From Pleomorphomonas diazotrophica (GTDB lineage: Bacteria; Pseudomonadota; Alphaproteobacteria; Rhizobiales; Pleomorphomonadaceae): a stretch of DNA of 64,000 bases. Positions 8,330-18,198 of this stretch are shown piece by piece (within the stretch, counting starts at the first letter, position 1; each line of letters begins with the position of its first letter). Made by a program: the position numbers and the translations under genes. Under the pieces are notes generated by a model. That model was not told the origin of the DNA. It worked only from the letters and a program-made list of their open reading frames with translations, and searched no databases. Location: positions 372,001 through 436,000 of the forward strand of contig NZ_PJNW01000002.1 of the NCBI RefSeq assembly GCF_002844595.1. Direction: 5' to 3'.

Positions 8330-8866
8330 TCAGTCTCGGCGTCTGCCTCCGGCGAAGCGTCTTGCCGCCAGCATGGCGGCGGCAAGAAGGGCGCAAAGGA
8401 GGCCTCCGACCAGCGCGGGGTGCGGCCGGCCGATCATCGCGGCGAGGAAGCCGAGCGGGGTTATCTCGACCCTGAGGCGCGCCCTGCCGCTTTGGACGGC
8501 CGCTTCATCCTCCAGCCAGAAGCGTTCGAGGACATACAGCCGTGCCTCGCCGAGCGGCCGGCCCCCGAACTCCAGACCCAGCAACTGCCGCCGACCGTCC
8601 AAGTCGTCGCCAAAGGCGCACCGCAGCCGGCCGAGCCTGCTGCCGGAGTCGTCGATCTGCAAGTAGCCGATCTCGATGACGCGGCCCAAGCTGCCGGAGC
8701 GCTGGATATGGTCGGCGACAAGGTCGCCGCGCTCCTCGAGGGCGGGCAAGGCGTCGAGACAGACGTGGGCGTCGCGGTAGCCTTCGGCCAGCCACCACGT
8801 TCCGGTCGCCAGCACCGCACCGATCGCGGCGGCGGGGCCGATCCTGAGAAGGCGAGCCGCTCGCAC
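8330..8866 (-). CDS. Hypothetical membrane-anchored protein downstream of hemB
   Basis: This 178-residue protein of unknown function has an N-terminal hydrophobic helix (about residues 8-27), a soluble region of about 110 residues containing GSLGRVIEIGYLQIDDSGS, and a C-terminal hydrophobic helix (about 150-168) ending in an Arg-rich tail. The topology suggests a periplasmic domain held between two membrane anchors. The start is a GTG one base beyond the hemB stop, so it is almost certainly co-transcribed and translationally coupled with hemB. No catalytic motif was recognised. Confidence 0.65.
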   Translation of the reverse strand: MRAARLLRIGPAAAIGAVLATGTWWLAEGYRDAHVCLDALPALEERGDLVADHIQRSGSLGRVIEIGYLQIDDSGSRLGRLRCAFGDDLDGRRQLLGLEFGGRPLGEARLYVLERFWLEDEAAVQSGRARLRVEITPLGFLAAMIGRPHPALVGGLLCALLAAAMLAARRFAGGRRRD

Positions 8867-8867
8867 G

Positions 8868-9947
<1,080 letters not shown>

Positions 9948-10035
9948 TCAGCCTGTCGCTCTATACGCGGGTCGTGATTTGATCGATACTCCGGCGCAAA
10001 AATGAGGCAGCCCGACAGACTGAAAGGATAATCGG

Positions 10036-10470
10036 ATGAGCGGCAACGGCGATACGCGGCAGTCCGAGGGGCTCGATGCAAGCCTGTGGAGCAGGTTTGA
10101 CGCCCGCCTGACGCTGGTGATCTATGTCCGCTTCCTGTCAACGGTGTTTCTGGTCGCCGGCCTTTTTCGTTGGGCGACGATTCTCGGTTTCGGCGTTCCG
10201 AGCGGCAACTTCCTGACCCTTTCCTCGCCGGTGATCGTGGCCACGCTGTTCTTCGCCGTCGCCGATCTCGTGGCAGCGGTCGGCCTGTGGCTGCTCGCCT
10301 CCTGGGGCACCGTGGTGTGGATGATCAGCGCGCTCACCGAGACGGCGCTATACAGCGCCTATAATCCGCAGTTCGGCCGAAACTATCCGTTGATGATCTT
10401 CCACATCGGTACCGTGGCGCTCTATGCCGTGCTCTCGGCTTATTACGAGCGGACGCGCGATCGTTTGTGA
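10036..10470 (+). CDS. DUF6163 family membrane protein
   Basis: This 144-residue protein has about four predicted membrane helices (around residues 27-45, 60-80, 84-105 and 115-135). It matches DUF6163, a family of unknown function found next to ldtR in Rhizobiales. The ATG at 10036 has AAGGAT 8 bases upstream. The gene is divergent from hemB and sits upstream of ldtR with a 302-bp gap, so it may belong to the same envelope-related neighbourhood without being in one operon. Confidence 0.75.
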   Translation: MSGNGDTRQSEGLDASLWSRFDARLTLVIYVRFLSTVFLVAGLFRWATILGFGVPSGNFLTLSSPVIVATLFFAVADLVAAVGLWLLASWGTVVWMISALTETALYSAYNPQFGRNYPLMIFHIGTVALYAVLSAYYERTRDRL

Positions 10471-10772
10471 GAGTCAACGAAGAGTTATTGCGTAAAATTT
10501 GCCAATTCATCTCAACTGACCCTCTTGGCCTGAGTCGGATCGATGAAATCTAGGTCGAATTGTGCGGAATCTGGCTGAAATTCCTGCGTTGCCTCGCCTT
10601 TTAGGGGCGTAAAGTCCTGCTTTACCAAAGCGAAGACTCGGGTGGGTTTGGAATCGCGTTAAACTAATATTCAGCTTGCCCCTTAAGCCGTTTTTCAAAG
10701 CTCTCGGCTACTGTCGTGATCAAGGCGGACAAAGAGCCGCATCCAAAAAGTACGACAGAGAGGCTTTCCACC
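10471..10772. other. 302-bp intergenic region upstream of ldtR
   Basis: No convincing coding frame was seen. The base composition is richer in A and T than the neighbouring genes, as expected for a promoter region. The ribosome-binding site AGAGAGG (10757-10763) belongs to ldtR. No clear terminator or named operator was recognised. Confidence 0.5.
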
Positions 10773-11288
10773 ATGGCCAACGCCAAGCGCGCCTATGATC
10801 TTTACGCCAACGAGCCCGAAGAAGAGCAGGGGCTCCAGCCGCTTTACCTCGAGGCGCTTCGCCTCGTCGAGCGTCTGCACCGCCGGTTGCTGGACGTCAT
10901 CAAGGACGAGTTCGACCGTTCGGGCCGCACCGACGTCAACGCCGTCCAGGCGCTCCTGCTGTTCAACATCGGCGATAGCGAGCTGACGGCCGGTGAGCTC
11001 CGGACCCGCGGCTACTATCTCGGCTCCAATGTCTCCTACAATCTCAAGAAGCTGGTTGAGATGGGATACATTCATCATCAGCGTTCGCGCATGGACCGCC
11101 GTTCGGTTCGCGTCAAGCTGACGGACAAGGGCCAGGCGATCGCCGACATCGTCGGCAAGCTCTACAATCGTCACATCATCTCGATCGAGACGGTCGGCGG
11201 CATCAACCGCGACGACTTCAAGGTGCTCAACAAGTCGCTGCAGCGGCTGGAGCGCTTCTGGACCGACCAGATCCTCTACCGTCTGTGA
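10773..11288 (+). CDS. ldtR: LdtR, MarR-family transcriptional regulator
   Basis: This 171-residue winged-helix regulator closely resembles LdtR, which in Liberibacter and rhizobia controls the L,D-transpeptidase gene ldtP and responds to small ligands. The wing-helix region includes NVSYNLKKLVEMGYIHHQRS and RMDRRSVRVKLTDKG, typical of MarR proteins. The ATG at 10773 (MANAKRAYDLYANEP) is chosen over an in-frame ATG 57 nt upstream because AGAGAGG precedes it. Its last 13 codons are part of a sequence duplicated just downstream. The expected target, ldtP, is the next gene after a 750-bp spacer. Confidence 0.9.
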   Translation: MANAKRAYDLYANEPEEEQGLQPLYLEALRLVERLHRRLLDVIKDEFDRSGRTDVNAVQALLLFNIGDSELTAGELRTRGYYLGSNVSYNLKKLVEMGYIHHQRSRMDRRSVRVKLTDKGQAIADIVGKLYNRHIISIETVGGINRDDFKVLNKSLQRLERFWTDQILYRL

Positions 11289-11424
11289 CGGAGTTTCCGG
11301 AAGCGCTCCGTGACTTGGAAATCCGAAGTCGGAAACATCCGACTTCGGTGCGCTTCTGGACCGACCAAACCCTACCGTCTGTGACAGCGCTTCCAGGAGC
11401 GCTCCGCGACTTGCAGATCCGAAG
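11252..11424 (+). repeat. Duplicated ldtR 3' end flanking a perfect 11-bp hairpin
   Basis: The segment 11252-11328, which spans the final codons and stop of ldtR, is repeated at 11350-11424 with about 85 percent identity and a 2-bp deletion. Between the copies, CCGAAGTCGGA (11323-11333) and TCCGACTTCGG (11338-11348) form a perfect 11-bp stem with loop AACA. The stem may terminate ldtR transcription, but no T-run follows. The second copy is not translated in a sensible frame. Confidence 0.75.
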
Positions 11425-12039
11425 CGGTCGTCGTTTCCACGGCGGCCGCTTTGCCTTGCGGGGGAGAGTAGGACTTCGGTTCGGCGCTATGGGTCTCTCA
11501 AGTCGATAGGCCAAAAATGAGTTCCATCCACTGTCAAAACTGACAAAGGTGTATTCAGAAGTGAGTAATGGCAGAAAAAATGCGACAGGGTGAACGTCGA
11601 TACAGGGCTTTTTCTGTCACGTTAACCATTCTTTAACACTTTGCTGTCAGATGTTAAGTGTATCGAGCATGTCGGTTGGAATGCTTCCTCCCCTTTCCTG
11701 AGACCGGATGCATCGAACGTCTCAACTCCTCCCGAGACGCGCGACTTGGCCCTGGGCGCCCTCCCTGCGCTCAGGGTCTTTTCACGTCTTCACGTTGCCA
11801 TGCCATTTGATCGGGTCTGGCCTGCGTGAAGGGCAGGGCATTCATAATCCTCGATTTCGCCATGAATTGCCGATAAACGGCGAGCCACTGGCGCCGTCAT
11901 GCGAGTCTGTCGCAGGCGCCGAATCTGTGCGGGAATCTGCTGGAAAGGCTCCGTTAACCAAGGCCATTGTCCATTGGGCCGAGGTTCCGATGCTTTTGCG
12001 CGATTTTGGCGTCCGAACGGTTCGATCTGGAGTGCGGTC
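11289..12039. other. 750-bp spacer between ldtR and ldtP
   Basis: The left part holds the ldtR-tail duplication. The middle (11510-11660) is markedly AT-richer and carries the CtrA-type box and three TGTCA motifs (11532, 11615, 11645), the first in a small palindrome with TGACA (11541-11545). The right part (11660-12039) has no coding frame with a ribosome-binding site or family resemblance. A long 5' leader of ldtP, or a small RNA, is possible but not demonstrated. Confidence 0.5.
11622..11637 (+). promoter_or_regulatory. CtrA-type box TTAA-N7-TTAA
   Basis: TTAA at 11622-11625 and TTAA at 11633-11636 are separated by exactly seven bases (CCATTCT) and followed by C. This is the full-site consensus of the alphaproteobacterial cell-cycle regulator CtrA. 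It lies about 400 bp before the ldtP start, so it would require a long leader or an upstream promoter. The assignment is by motif only. Confidence 0.5.
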
Positions 12040-13323
12040 GTGAAGGAATCATTTTTGTCGATGGCGGCCAGCCGCCGTGGGGTGCTCAAGGCCGGGATCG
12101 CCGGAATGACCGCGCTGGCGGCCTCCGCCTCGAAGGCCCAGACGCTGTTGGCCCAGACCGAATGGACAGAAGGTTTCGACGTTTCCGCTCCCGCCGATCT
12201 CGCGACGCAGACGACCCGGCCGTCGATTTCCGGCCAGTCGGGCTTCTACACCGAGCAGGCGATTTCCCAGTATTCCTCGATTGCGATGCAGGGCGGCTGG
12301 CCGCAGGTGCCGGCTGGCGGTACGCTTCGCCTGGGCATGGAAAGCCCTGCTGTCGGTGCCTTGCGCCAGCGGCTGATGATCACCGGCGACCTTGATCAGA
12401 GCGCCGGCATCTCGACGGCCTACGACACCTTCGTCGACGGTGCCGTCCGCCGCTTCCAGGCTCGCCACGGCATCATCGCAACCGGCGTGGTCGACAATGC
12501 GACGCTGCGTCAGCTCAACGTTCCCGTCGAAACGCGCATCCAGCAACTCCAGCTCAACCTCGTCCGCCTGCAGACGCTGCCCAACCCGCTTGGCGGCGGC
12601 AGCGACCGCTATGTGATGGTCAACGTGCCCGGCGCCGAGATTGAGACCGTCGACGGCGATGTCGTCCATTCGCGCCATCGGGGCGTGGTCGGCAAGATCG
12701 ACCGGCAGACGCCGCTTCTGAACTCCAAGATCACCATCATCCGCTTCTTCCCCTATTGGACGGTTCCGAAGAGCATCATCCTCAAGGATCTGATCCCGCA
12801 GATGCAGAAGGATGCCGCCTATCTCGACCGGCAGAAGATCCACGTGTTCGACCCGCGTTCGGGCACCGAGGTCTCCTGGCAGTCGATCGACTGGAAGACC
12901 GATCAGGCAGTCAACTACATGTTCCGTCAGGAGCCGGGCGACCTCAACTCCATGGGCACGGTGAAGATCGACTTCCCGTCGCCGGAAGGCGTCTACATGC
13001 ACGATACGCCGAGCAAGGGCCTGTTCGGCGGCAACGATCGCTTCCACTCCTCGGGCTGCGTGCGCGTCCAGAACGTCCGCGAGTATGTCTACTGGATCCT
13101 GAAGAACACGCCCGACTGGCCGAAGGATCGCATCACCGAAGCCCTGACCTCGGGTGAGCGCATCGACGCGCCGGTGGCCGATCCCGTGCCGCTCTACTTC
13201 CAGTATATCACCGCCTGGGCGACGCCGAACAATACGGTGGAGTTCCGCGACGACATCTACCAGCGCGACGGTCTCGGCGTCCCTATGTCGCCGGAGGCGC
13301 AGAGTCAGGCCCAGGCCGGCTGA
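12040..13323 (+). CDS. ldtP: L,D-transpeptidase with peptidoglycan-binding and YkuD domains (LdtP)
   Basis: This exported enzyme of about 427 residues cross-links or modifies peptidoglycan through a cysteine acyl-enzyme. A twin-arginine-like signal (SRRGVLKAG) leads into a hydrophobic stretch ending near SKAQT. Next comes a PG-binding domain (about residues 105-170, VRRFQARHGIIATGVVDN), then the YkuD catalytic domain ending in FHSSGCVRVQNV, with the nucleophilic cysteine and conserved arginine. GTG at 12040 has GGAG eight bases upstream; ATG at 12061 is an alternative start. It is the expected target of LdtR. A strong terminator follows. Confidence 0.88.
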   Translation: MKESFLSMAASRRGVLKAGIAGMTALAASASKAQTLLAQTEWTEGFDVSAPADLATQTTRPSISGQSGFYTEQAISQYSSIAMQGGWPQVPAGGTLRLGMESPAVGALRQRLMITGDLDQSAGISTAYDTFVDGAVRRFQARHGIIATGVVDNATLRQLNVPVETRIQQLQLNLVRLQTLPNPLGGGSDRYVMVNVPGAEIETVDGDVVHSRHRGVVGKIDRQTPLLNSKITIIRFFPYWTVPKSIILKDLIPQMQKDAAYLDRQKIHVFDPRSGTEVSWQSIDWKTDQAVNYMFRQEPGDLNSMGTVKIDFPSPEGVYMHDTPSKGLFGGNDRFHSSGCVRVQNVREYVYWILKNTPDWPKDRITEALTSGERIDAPVADPVPLYFQYITAWATPNNTVEFRDDIYQRDGLGVPMSPEAQSQAQAG

Positions 13324-13350
13324 TTTTCGCAGCGTCTTGTGTTAGCTTCG

Positions 13351-13380
13351 GCCCGTCCGGGATTTCCGGGCGGGCTTTTT
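13351..13380 (+). terminator. Rho-independent terminator after ldtP
   Basis: GCCCGTCCGG (13351-13360) pairs fully with CCGGGCGGGC (13366-13375), with one G-U pair and a 5-nt loop. It is followed directly by TTTTT. It lies 28 bp after the ldtP stop. Confidence 0.9.
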
Positions 13381-13395
13381 GTTTGACGGTGCTGG

Positions 13396-13629
13396 ATGGC
13401 CGGACCTACGGAAGAGCGGGAAGTCTACTTCGAGTTCGTCGCGCTCGGGAATGTCGTGCGAGTCTCCGCCATTTGCTCGGTTACCGGCGTCGAGGTGCAG
13501 GTGCTCGGTCCGGCCGGCGCTGCCCGGCTCGATCTGGAGCGACTGGCGCTCAGGAAGCTTGAACGGCGTCTCGCCGAGACCAAGGCGCAACCGCTGCCCC
13601 AAGCCGGCCGGAAAGGGTTCACGGTCTGA
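13396..13629 (+). CDS. Small DUF6898-like protein
   Basis: This 77-residue soluble protein (EVYFEFVALGNVVRVSAI, then a GVEVQVLGP strand and a basic C-terminal helix) resembles DUF6898, a small Rhizobiales family of unknown function often located upstream of glyA. The predicted fold is a few beta strands followed by one helix. The ATG at 13396 follows the ldtP terminator by 15 bp, so a promoter within or just before the terminator region would be needed. Its stop is immediately followed by the ATG of the next gene, implying co-translation. Confidence 0.6.
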   Translation: MAGPTEEREVYFEFVALGNVVRVSAICSVTGVEVQVLGPAGAARLDLERLALRKLERRLAETKAQPLPQAGRKGFTV

Positions 13630-14088
13630 ATGCGCCCCGAACTCGCTGAAACTCTAGCCTTTCTCGTCGCTCTTTCCGAACGCGCGGGCGTCGAGCCGGT
13701 GTTGTTCGGTACTGCCGTTCTGGAGCTTCAGGGCATCGGCGATTTCCTGGCGACCGATCTCGACGTCATCGTCAGCGAGGAGGAGGCGAGGGCGATGGCG
13801 GCGGCGGCCGGCGTCGATCCGGGCGGAGAAAGCGGCAACGACCAGTTTCGTTCGCGCGTGCATCTCCATCTTGAGGGCGCCCCGCTGGTCATCGACGTCA
13901 TGGCCGAGATGAGCATTCGGACTGCCGGAGGCTGGCTGCTCTACGAGTTGGGCGAGACAGAGAGGATCGAGGTGGGCGGCCGACGGTTCCGCGTCGCTTC
14001 GCCGGTCGATCTCGGCCGATTCTATCGTCTCGCCGGACGGGCCAAGGACGCCGGCAAGATCGCCGCGCTCGACGCCGCAGTTGCCTGA
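13630..14088 (+). CDS. Nucleotidyltransferase-fold protein (MNT/AbiEii-like), function unknown
   Basis: This 152-residue protein shows the outline of a minimal nucleotidyltransferase: LFGTAVLELQGIGDF, then ATDLDVIV with the paired aspartates, and a third acidic strand LVIDVMAEM. Such folds transfer nucleotides to proteins, RNA or small molecules, and occur in toxin-antitoxin pairs. No HEPN-type or other recognisable partner toxin is present; the upstream neighbour is the small DUF6898-like gene and the downstream one is glyA. The start codon abuts the previous stop with no gap. The substrate is unknown and the fold call is by motif only. Confidence 0.5.
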   Translation: MRPELAETLAFLVALSERAGVEPVLFGTAVLELQGIGDFLATDLDVIVSEEEARAMAAAAGVDPGGESGNDQFRSRVHLHLEGAPLVIDVMAEMSIRTAGGWLLYELGETERIEVGGRRFRVASPVDLGRFYRLAGRAKDAGKIAALDAAVA

Positions 14089-14264
14089 ACAGGTCGCATA
14101 TTCGATTTAGGCGGGTCTGCCGCCCGCCGGATGGGCCGCCCTCAGGTTGATGGCACCCCCCCGCCCGTGATAAGCGACCCCCGTCACGGGCGCGCGTGGC
14201 GCCGGGGCATTTCGTCCCGGTCAGTCCGGCCCAAGAAACGTCCCTTGACGGAACGGAAACCCAA

Positions 14265-15560
14265 ATGTCCAACACGACCAGCGCAGAGCTTGCCAACTTT
14301 TTCCATAGCTCCCTCGCCGAGGTTGATCCCGCGATCGCCTCCGCCGTGGCGAAGGAGCTCGGTCGTCAGCAGCATGAAATCGAACTGATTGCTTCGGAGA
14401 ACATCGTCTCCAAGGCGGTTCTCGAGGCGCAGGGTTCCGTTCTGACCAACAAGTATGCCGAGGGTTACCCAGGTAAACGCTATTATGGCGGTTGCCAGTA
14501 CGTCGACATCGCAGAGAACCTGGCCATCGAGCGCGCCAACGCGCTGTTCGGTAGCAAGTTCGCCAACGTGCAGCCGAACTCGGGCAGTCAGGCCAACCAG
14601 GCGGTGTTCCTGGCGCTGGCGCAGCCGGGCGACACGGTGCTCGGCCTCGACCTCGCGTCCGGCGGCCATCTGACGCACGGCGCCAAGCCGAACATGTCGG
14701 GCAAGTGGTTCAACGCGGTCACCTATGGCGTCCGTGCCCAGGACCATCGCATCGACATGGACCAGCTCGCTGCCTTGGCCAAGGAGCACAAGCCGAAGAT
14801 CATCATCGCCGGCGGCTCGGCCTATAGCCGCGTCTGGGACTTCGCCGCCTTCCGCGCCATTGCCGACGAGGTGGGCGCCTATCTTTTGGTGGACATGGCC
14901 CATTTCGCGGGCCTCGTGGCGGCCGGCGAGCATCCCTCGCCGTTCCCGCATGCGCATGTCGTCACCACCACCACCCACAAGACGCTGCGCGGACCGCGCG
15001 GCGGCATGGTGCTGACCAACGACGAGGACATCGCCAAGAAGATCAATTCGGCGGTGTTCCCCGGCTTGCAGGGCGGCCCGCTGATGCATGTCATCGCCGG
15101 CAAGGCGGTTGCGCTGCTGGAAGCGGCTCAGCCGGCCTACAAGGCCTATATCAAGGCGGTGGTGGAGAATGCCCGTGTGCTGTCGGACGAGCTGAAGCGC
15201 GGCGGCGTCGACATCGTCTCCGGCGGCACCGACAACCACCTGATGCTTGTGGACCTTCGCCCGAAGGGCCTCACCGGCAAGCTGGTCGAGACGGCGCTCG
15301 GCCGGGCCGACATCACCTGCAACAAGAATGGCGTGCCCTTCGACCCGGAGAAGCCGACGATCACCTCGGGTATCCGCCTCGGCTCGCCGGCCGCCACGTC
15401 GCGCGGCTTCGGGGCCGGTGAGTTCAAGGAAATCGCCAACCTGATCCTGCAGGTGCTCGATGGCTTGAAAGTCAACGGCGAGGACAAGAATGACGGCGTC
15501 GAGGCGGCCGTGAAGCGGCGCGTCAGAGCGCTGACCGACGCTTTCCCGATCTACGGCTGA
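14265..15560 (+). CDS. glyA: Serine hydroxymethyltransferase
   Basis: This 431-residue PLP enzyme interconverts serine and glycine with tetrahydrofolate, supplying one-carbon units. The N-terminal [19 protein letters not shown], the [17 protein letters not shown] motif and the PLP lysine in [16 protein letters not shown] are all present, and the length is normal. The ATG at 14265 is chosen because upstream in-frame starts give non-homologous residues. The 176-bp upstream region contains a CCCGTGA/TCACGGG inverted repeat (14164-14170 and 14184-14190) of unknown role. Confidence 0.97.
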   Translation: MSNTTSAELANFFHSSLAEVDPAIASAVAKELGRQQHEIELIASENIVSKAVLEAQGSVLTNKYAEGYPGKRYYGGCQYVDIAENLAIERANALFGSKFANVQPNSGSQANQAVFLALAQPGDTVLGLDLASGGHLTHGAKPNMSGKWFNAVTYGVRAQDHRIDMDQLAALAKEHKPKIIIAGGSAYSRVWDFAAFRAIADEVGAYLLVDMAHFAGLVAAGEHPSPFPHAHVVTTTTHKTLRGPRGGMVLTNDEDIAKKINSAVFPGLQGGPLMHVIAGKAVALLEAAQPAYKAYIKAVVENARVLSDELKRGGVDIVSGGTDNHLMLVDLRPKGLTGKLVETALGRADITCNKNGVPFDPEKPTITSGIRLGSPAATSRGFGAGEFKEIANLILQVLDGLKVNGEDKNDGVEAAVKRRVRALTDAFPIYG

Positions 15561-15586
15561 TCTCGCCATATCCTGAAAATGAAAAC

Positions 15587-15612
15587 CGCCGCGCAGGGAG
15601 ACCCGCGCGGCG
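15587..15612. terminator. Hairpin between convergent glyA and FIST receptor genes
   Basis: CGCCGCGC (15587-15594) pairs perfectly with GCGCGGCG (15605-15612), and inside it GGG pairs with CCC around AGA. The run after the stem is only weakly T-rich, so it is a probable bidirectional terminator rather than a textbook one. Confidence 0.65.
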
Positions 15613-15644
15613 ATTCTGTTGGGGAAGTTTTGCCAAAGGCCGGA

Positions 15645-17708
15645 TCAGGCGACGTCCCGGTCGCTTTTGTCGAGCCGATGCAGGAACTCGATGCCGCTGA
15701 CCGCCTGCTCTACGCTGCTGCGATGACTGGCGACGATCGACGACAGTCCGGCAATCGACCGCTCGAAGTGGCCGCTCTGGGCGAAGATTTCCTCGACGTT
15801 GCTGACGATGTGCTTGTAGCGCTCGCCTTCCTCGGAAAACTCCTGCTTGGTAGCCTCGATGATGACGCCGAGCTCGCGAAGCGATTCCTCGATATTGGCG
15901 ATGGCGGTCTGGGTGTGACCCAGCGTCGACTTGGTGTCGTTGGCGAGCTTCTTCACTTCGCCGGCCACCACGCCGAACCCCCGGCCGGCCTCGCCGGCGC
16001 GCGCTGCCTCGATGGTCGCGTTGAGCGCCAAGAGATTGGTCTGGCCGGTGATGTTGTCGATGACGGCCACCACTTGGCGCAAGGCGGTGAGGGCGTCGTT
16101 GAGGCCGCCGAAGCGGGCTGCCAGCGCCTCCGTGTTGGACGGCTGGCCGCCCTTTTCCGAGCGAGAGCCGACCATGGCGGCCCGGATGCCGGACATGATG
16201 TCGCCAACGTTGGAAATCTCCGACAGGGTGTCTTCGATTTTCGAGGACATTTCGAGATAGTCGGAGATCTTGTCGATGACGCCGGTTCTCAGGCGATTGA
16301 GAATCTCGACGCGCTTCAGCCGATTGCGCGTGAAGTAGTTGACGAAGCTGGCGTAATGGATCGCGAAGTTGTCGAGATACTCATCGGCGAAATCCGTCTG
16401 GACGTTTGAGAAGAAGACGATCGCCGACAGCGTCTGGTTGATGTTGATCCCGAACAGCTCGCCATAGGTCGAGAAGCCGGCGACGGGCGCCGGCCAGATG
16501 CCGCCGGTGCGCGCCAGTGCCTGGGCGTTGGACAGGCGGCGAAGGATGCAGTCGTTCATCAGAACGCCGGCCGGCTTCGGCTTGCCGCGCAGGTAGCGTT
16601 CGACGTCGGCGCGGGTTTGCTCGAGAAAGTCGGTTTGCTCGAGCAGCGTGAGTTCGTCGCCGGGGCCGATGTCGCAATAGAAGTAGAACACTTCCTTCTC
16701 GATATCGATTTTCGCCACCGACCGGACAAACAGCTCCTTGCCCAGCTCGATGCCGAAGGCCTTTCCCTTGAGGGCGGCTTCGAGCTGGGCGGGCTCGACC
16801 TTCAAGGCCGCCGACAGGGCCTTGACCAGCGAGACGACCTTGCCAGTCTTGTCGTCGATGACGGCGCTGACCGACCGGCGGTCGGTATCGGCATCGACGA
16901 CCACGAAGCTCGGGCCGATCTTGCGGAAATTCTGGCTCTTCATGACGCCATAGCGCTGGCCTGCCGCCATCTTGACGAAGGCGACGACCGCGTGGTCCTT
17001 CACGATCTGCCGGCCATCGAACAGCAGCGTCTCCGTAAAGGTCAAGGCGTCGCCGGAAGAGCCGCCGACGAACAGGCAGGGGAAGCGGCCGGATTCATAG
17101 ACCGCCTCCATGAAGTAGCTTTCCGACATCGACAGGCCGTCGACGAAGGTCAGTGCAAAAGTCGACCTGGCATCGAGATGCATGGTCGGCTTCACGCCGC
17201 TGAGTGCCGAGACGATCTTGGCAATGCGGGTGCCGTGCGACATCGTCGAGCGGCCGGCTCGCAGATCCTGCGAGGAGAGCGGAACCGAGAACACCTCGGC
17301 CTTTTCGATCAGGGCCGGCGAGAAGACCTGAAGAACCACGTTCTGCCAGGCGCCGTCCGTCTCGCAGTAGAGTTTCTCACCGGTCACGGCGCAGAGCTCG
17401 CCGGCCGTCGTGGTCGCCACGACTTCGGCCGAACGAGCAAGCGACTTGATCTTGCGGGTCACGCTCGCGAAGTCCGCTTTCGGCGAGACGAAAGCGAGGA
17501 CAAGGCTGGCCTCTCGGCCATCAAACAGGAATTTGTCCGGACCGATGCCCGAAAGGGACGCGTCCGTCCGTAGGATCCTGAGGGGTTCTGCGACGGCGGG
17601 CGGTGCATCGCTCAGGGCGATACTCCGTTCAGTCTCCGAGCGTGCGAGCGCGTTTTCGGGCGAAGCTCCGCTTTTCTGCTTCGACAGTATCTTGTCGAAT
17701 AGTCCCAT
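15645..17708 (-). CDS. Cytoplasmic chemoreceptor with FIST sensor and MCP signalling domain
   Basis: This 687-residue protein has an N-terminal FIST_N domain (about residues 55-270), a FIST_C domain (about 275-420) and a C-terminal MCP signalling domain. The MCP hairpin tip reads [20 protein letters not shown] (about residues 560-590), with [13 protein letters not shown] following. There is no membrane helix or signal peptide, so it should act inside the cell. FIST domains are thought to bind small metabolites such as amino acids. No che genes are adjacent, so the signalling partner is unknown. It is convergent with glyA. Confidence 0.88.
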   Translation of the reverse strand: MGLFDKILSKQKSGASPENALARSETERSIALSDAPPAVAEPLRILRTDASLSGIGPDKFLFDGREASLVLAFVSPKADFASVTRKIKSLARSAEVVATTTAGELCAVTGEKLYCETDGAWQNVVLQVFSPALIEKAEVFSVPLSSQDLRAGRSTMSHGTRIAKIVSALSGVKPTMHLDARSTFALTFVDGLSMSESYFMEAVYESGRFPCLFVGGSSGDALTFTETLLFDGRQIVKDHAVVAFVKMAAGQRYGVMKSQNFRKIGPSFVVVDADTDRRSVSAVIDDKTGKVVSLVKALSAALKVEPAQLEAALKGKAFGIELGKELFVRSVAKIDIEKEVFYFYCDIGPGDELTLLEQTDFLEQTRADVERYLRGKPKPAGVLMNDCILRRLSNAQALARTGGIWPAPVAGFSTYGELFGININQTLSAIVFFSNVQTDFADEYLDNFAIHYASFVNYFTRNRLKRVEILNRLRTGVIDKISDYLEMSSKIEDTLSEISNVGDIMSGIRAAMVGSRSEKGGQPSNTEALAARFGGLNDALTALRQVVAVIDNITGQTNLLALNATIEAARAGEAGRGFGVVAGEVKKLANDTKSTLGHTQTAIANIEESLRELGVIIEATKQEFSEEGERYKHIVSNVEEIFAQSGHFERSIAGLSSIVASHRSSVEQAVSGIEFLHRLDKSDRDVA

Positions 17709-18198
17709 TTTATCCTCCAGAATTCAGTATCCGCCCGTTTCTCTCCTTCCGCATTTTATGCGATGAGCGTTAATGGTGTATTATTGCGAATGTCTATTAT
17801 TTTCGTCAGCTACGAATTAAGCTGCGGTGTTCTTCGGGTCGTGTTCCGTTGCGAAGAGGTATCCGATCTACGCTAACAGCATGGCGCTCGCATTTGAGTT
17901 TTATTCGATTTTTGAAAGTATAGTTACATGCTCCTTCGAGATTCGCGTCAATGCTGCTTTTTCAACTTCTATTTTTGCTGGCTCTGAAGCTGCCATGCTT
18001 GAGCTCCGCTCCGTCGAAGCGTGACTGCCCGGCCGTCATCGATCCGGTTCGCAAGTACCAAACGCGCGGGGAGACGACAATTTGTCTGTGACGCGAATAG
18101 CGGCGGCGTTTACTTGCAGGCCTGCGCCGTGCCAATCAAGTGGCGAAGCCAAGCCATGAGAGGCTTTGCCGGCAGAGCTGCCATATCGGGGGGATTTG
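17709..18198. other. 490-bp AT-richer intergenic region
   Basis: This stretch between divergent genes is visibly AT-richer than the rest of the window, especially 17720-17990. A 65-codon open frame (17827-18024) has no ribosome-binding site and no family resemblance, so it is not called. It probably contains the promoters of the FIST receptor and the GT25 gene, and could be the remnant of an insertion. Confidence 0.45.

Noticed and set aside
17827-18024. A 65-codon open frame in the FIST-GT25 gap
   Set aside because: No ribosome-binding site, odd composition and no recognisable domain.
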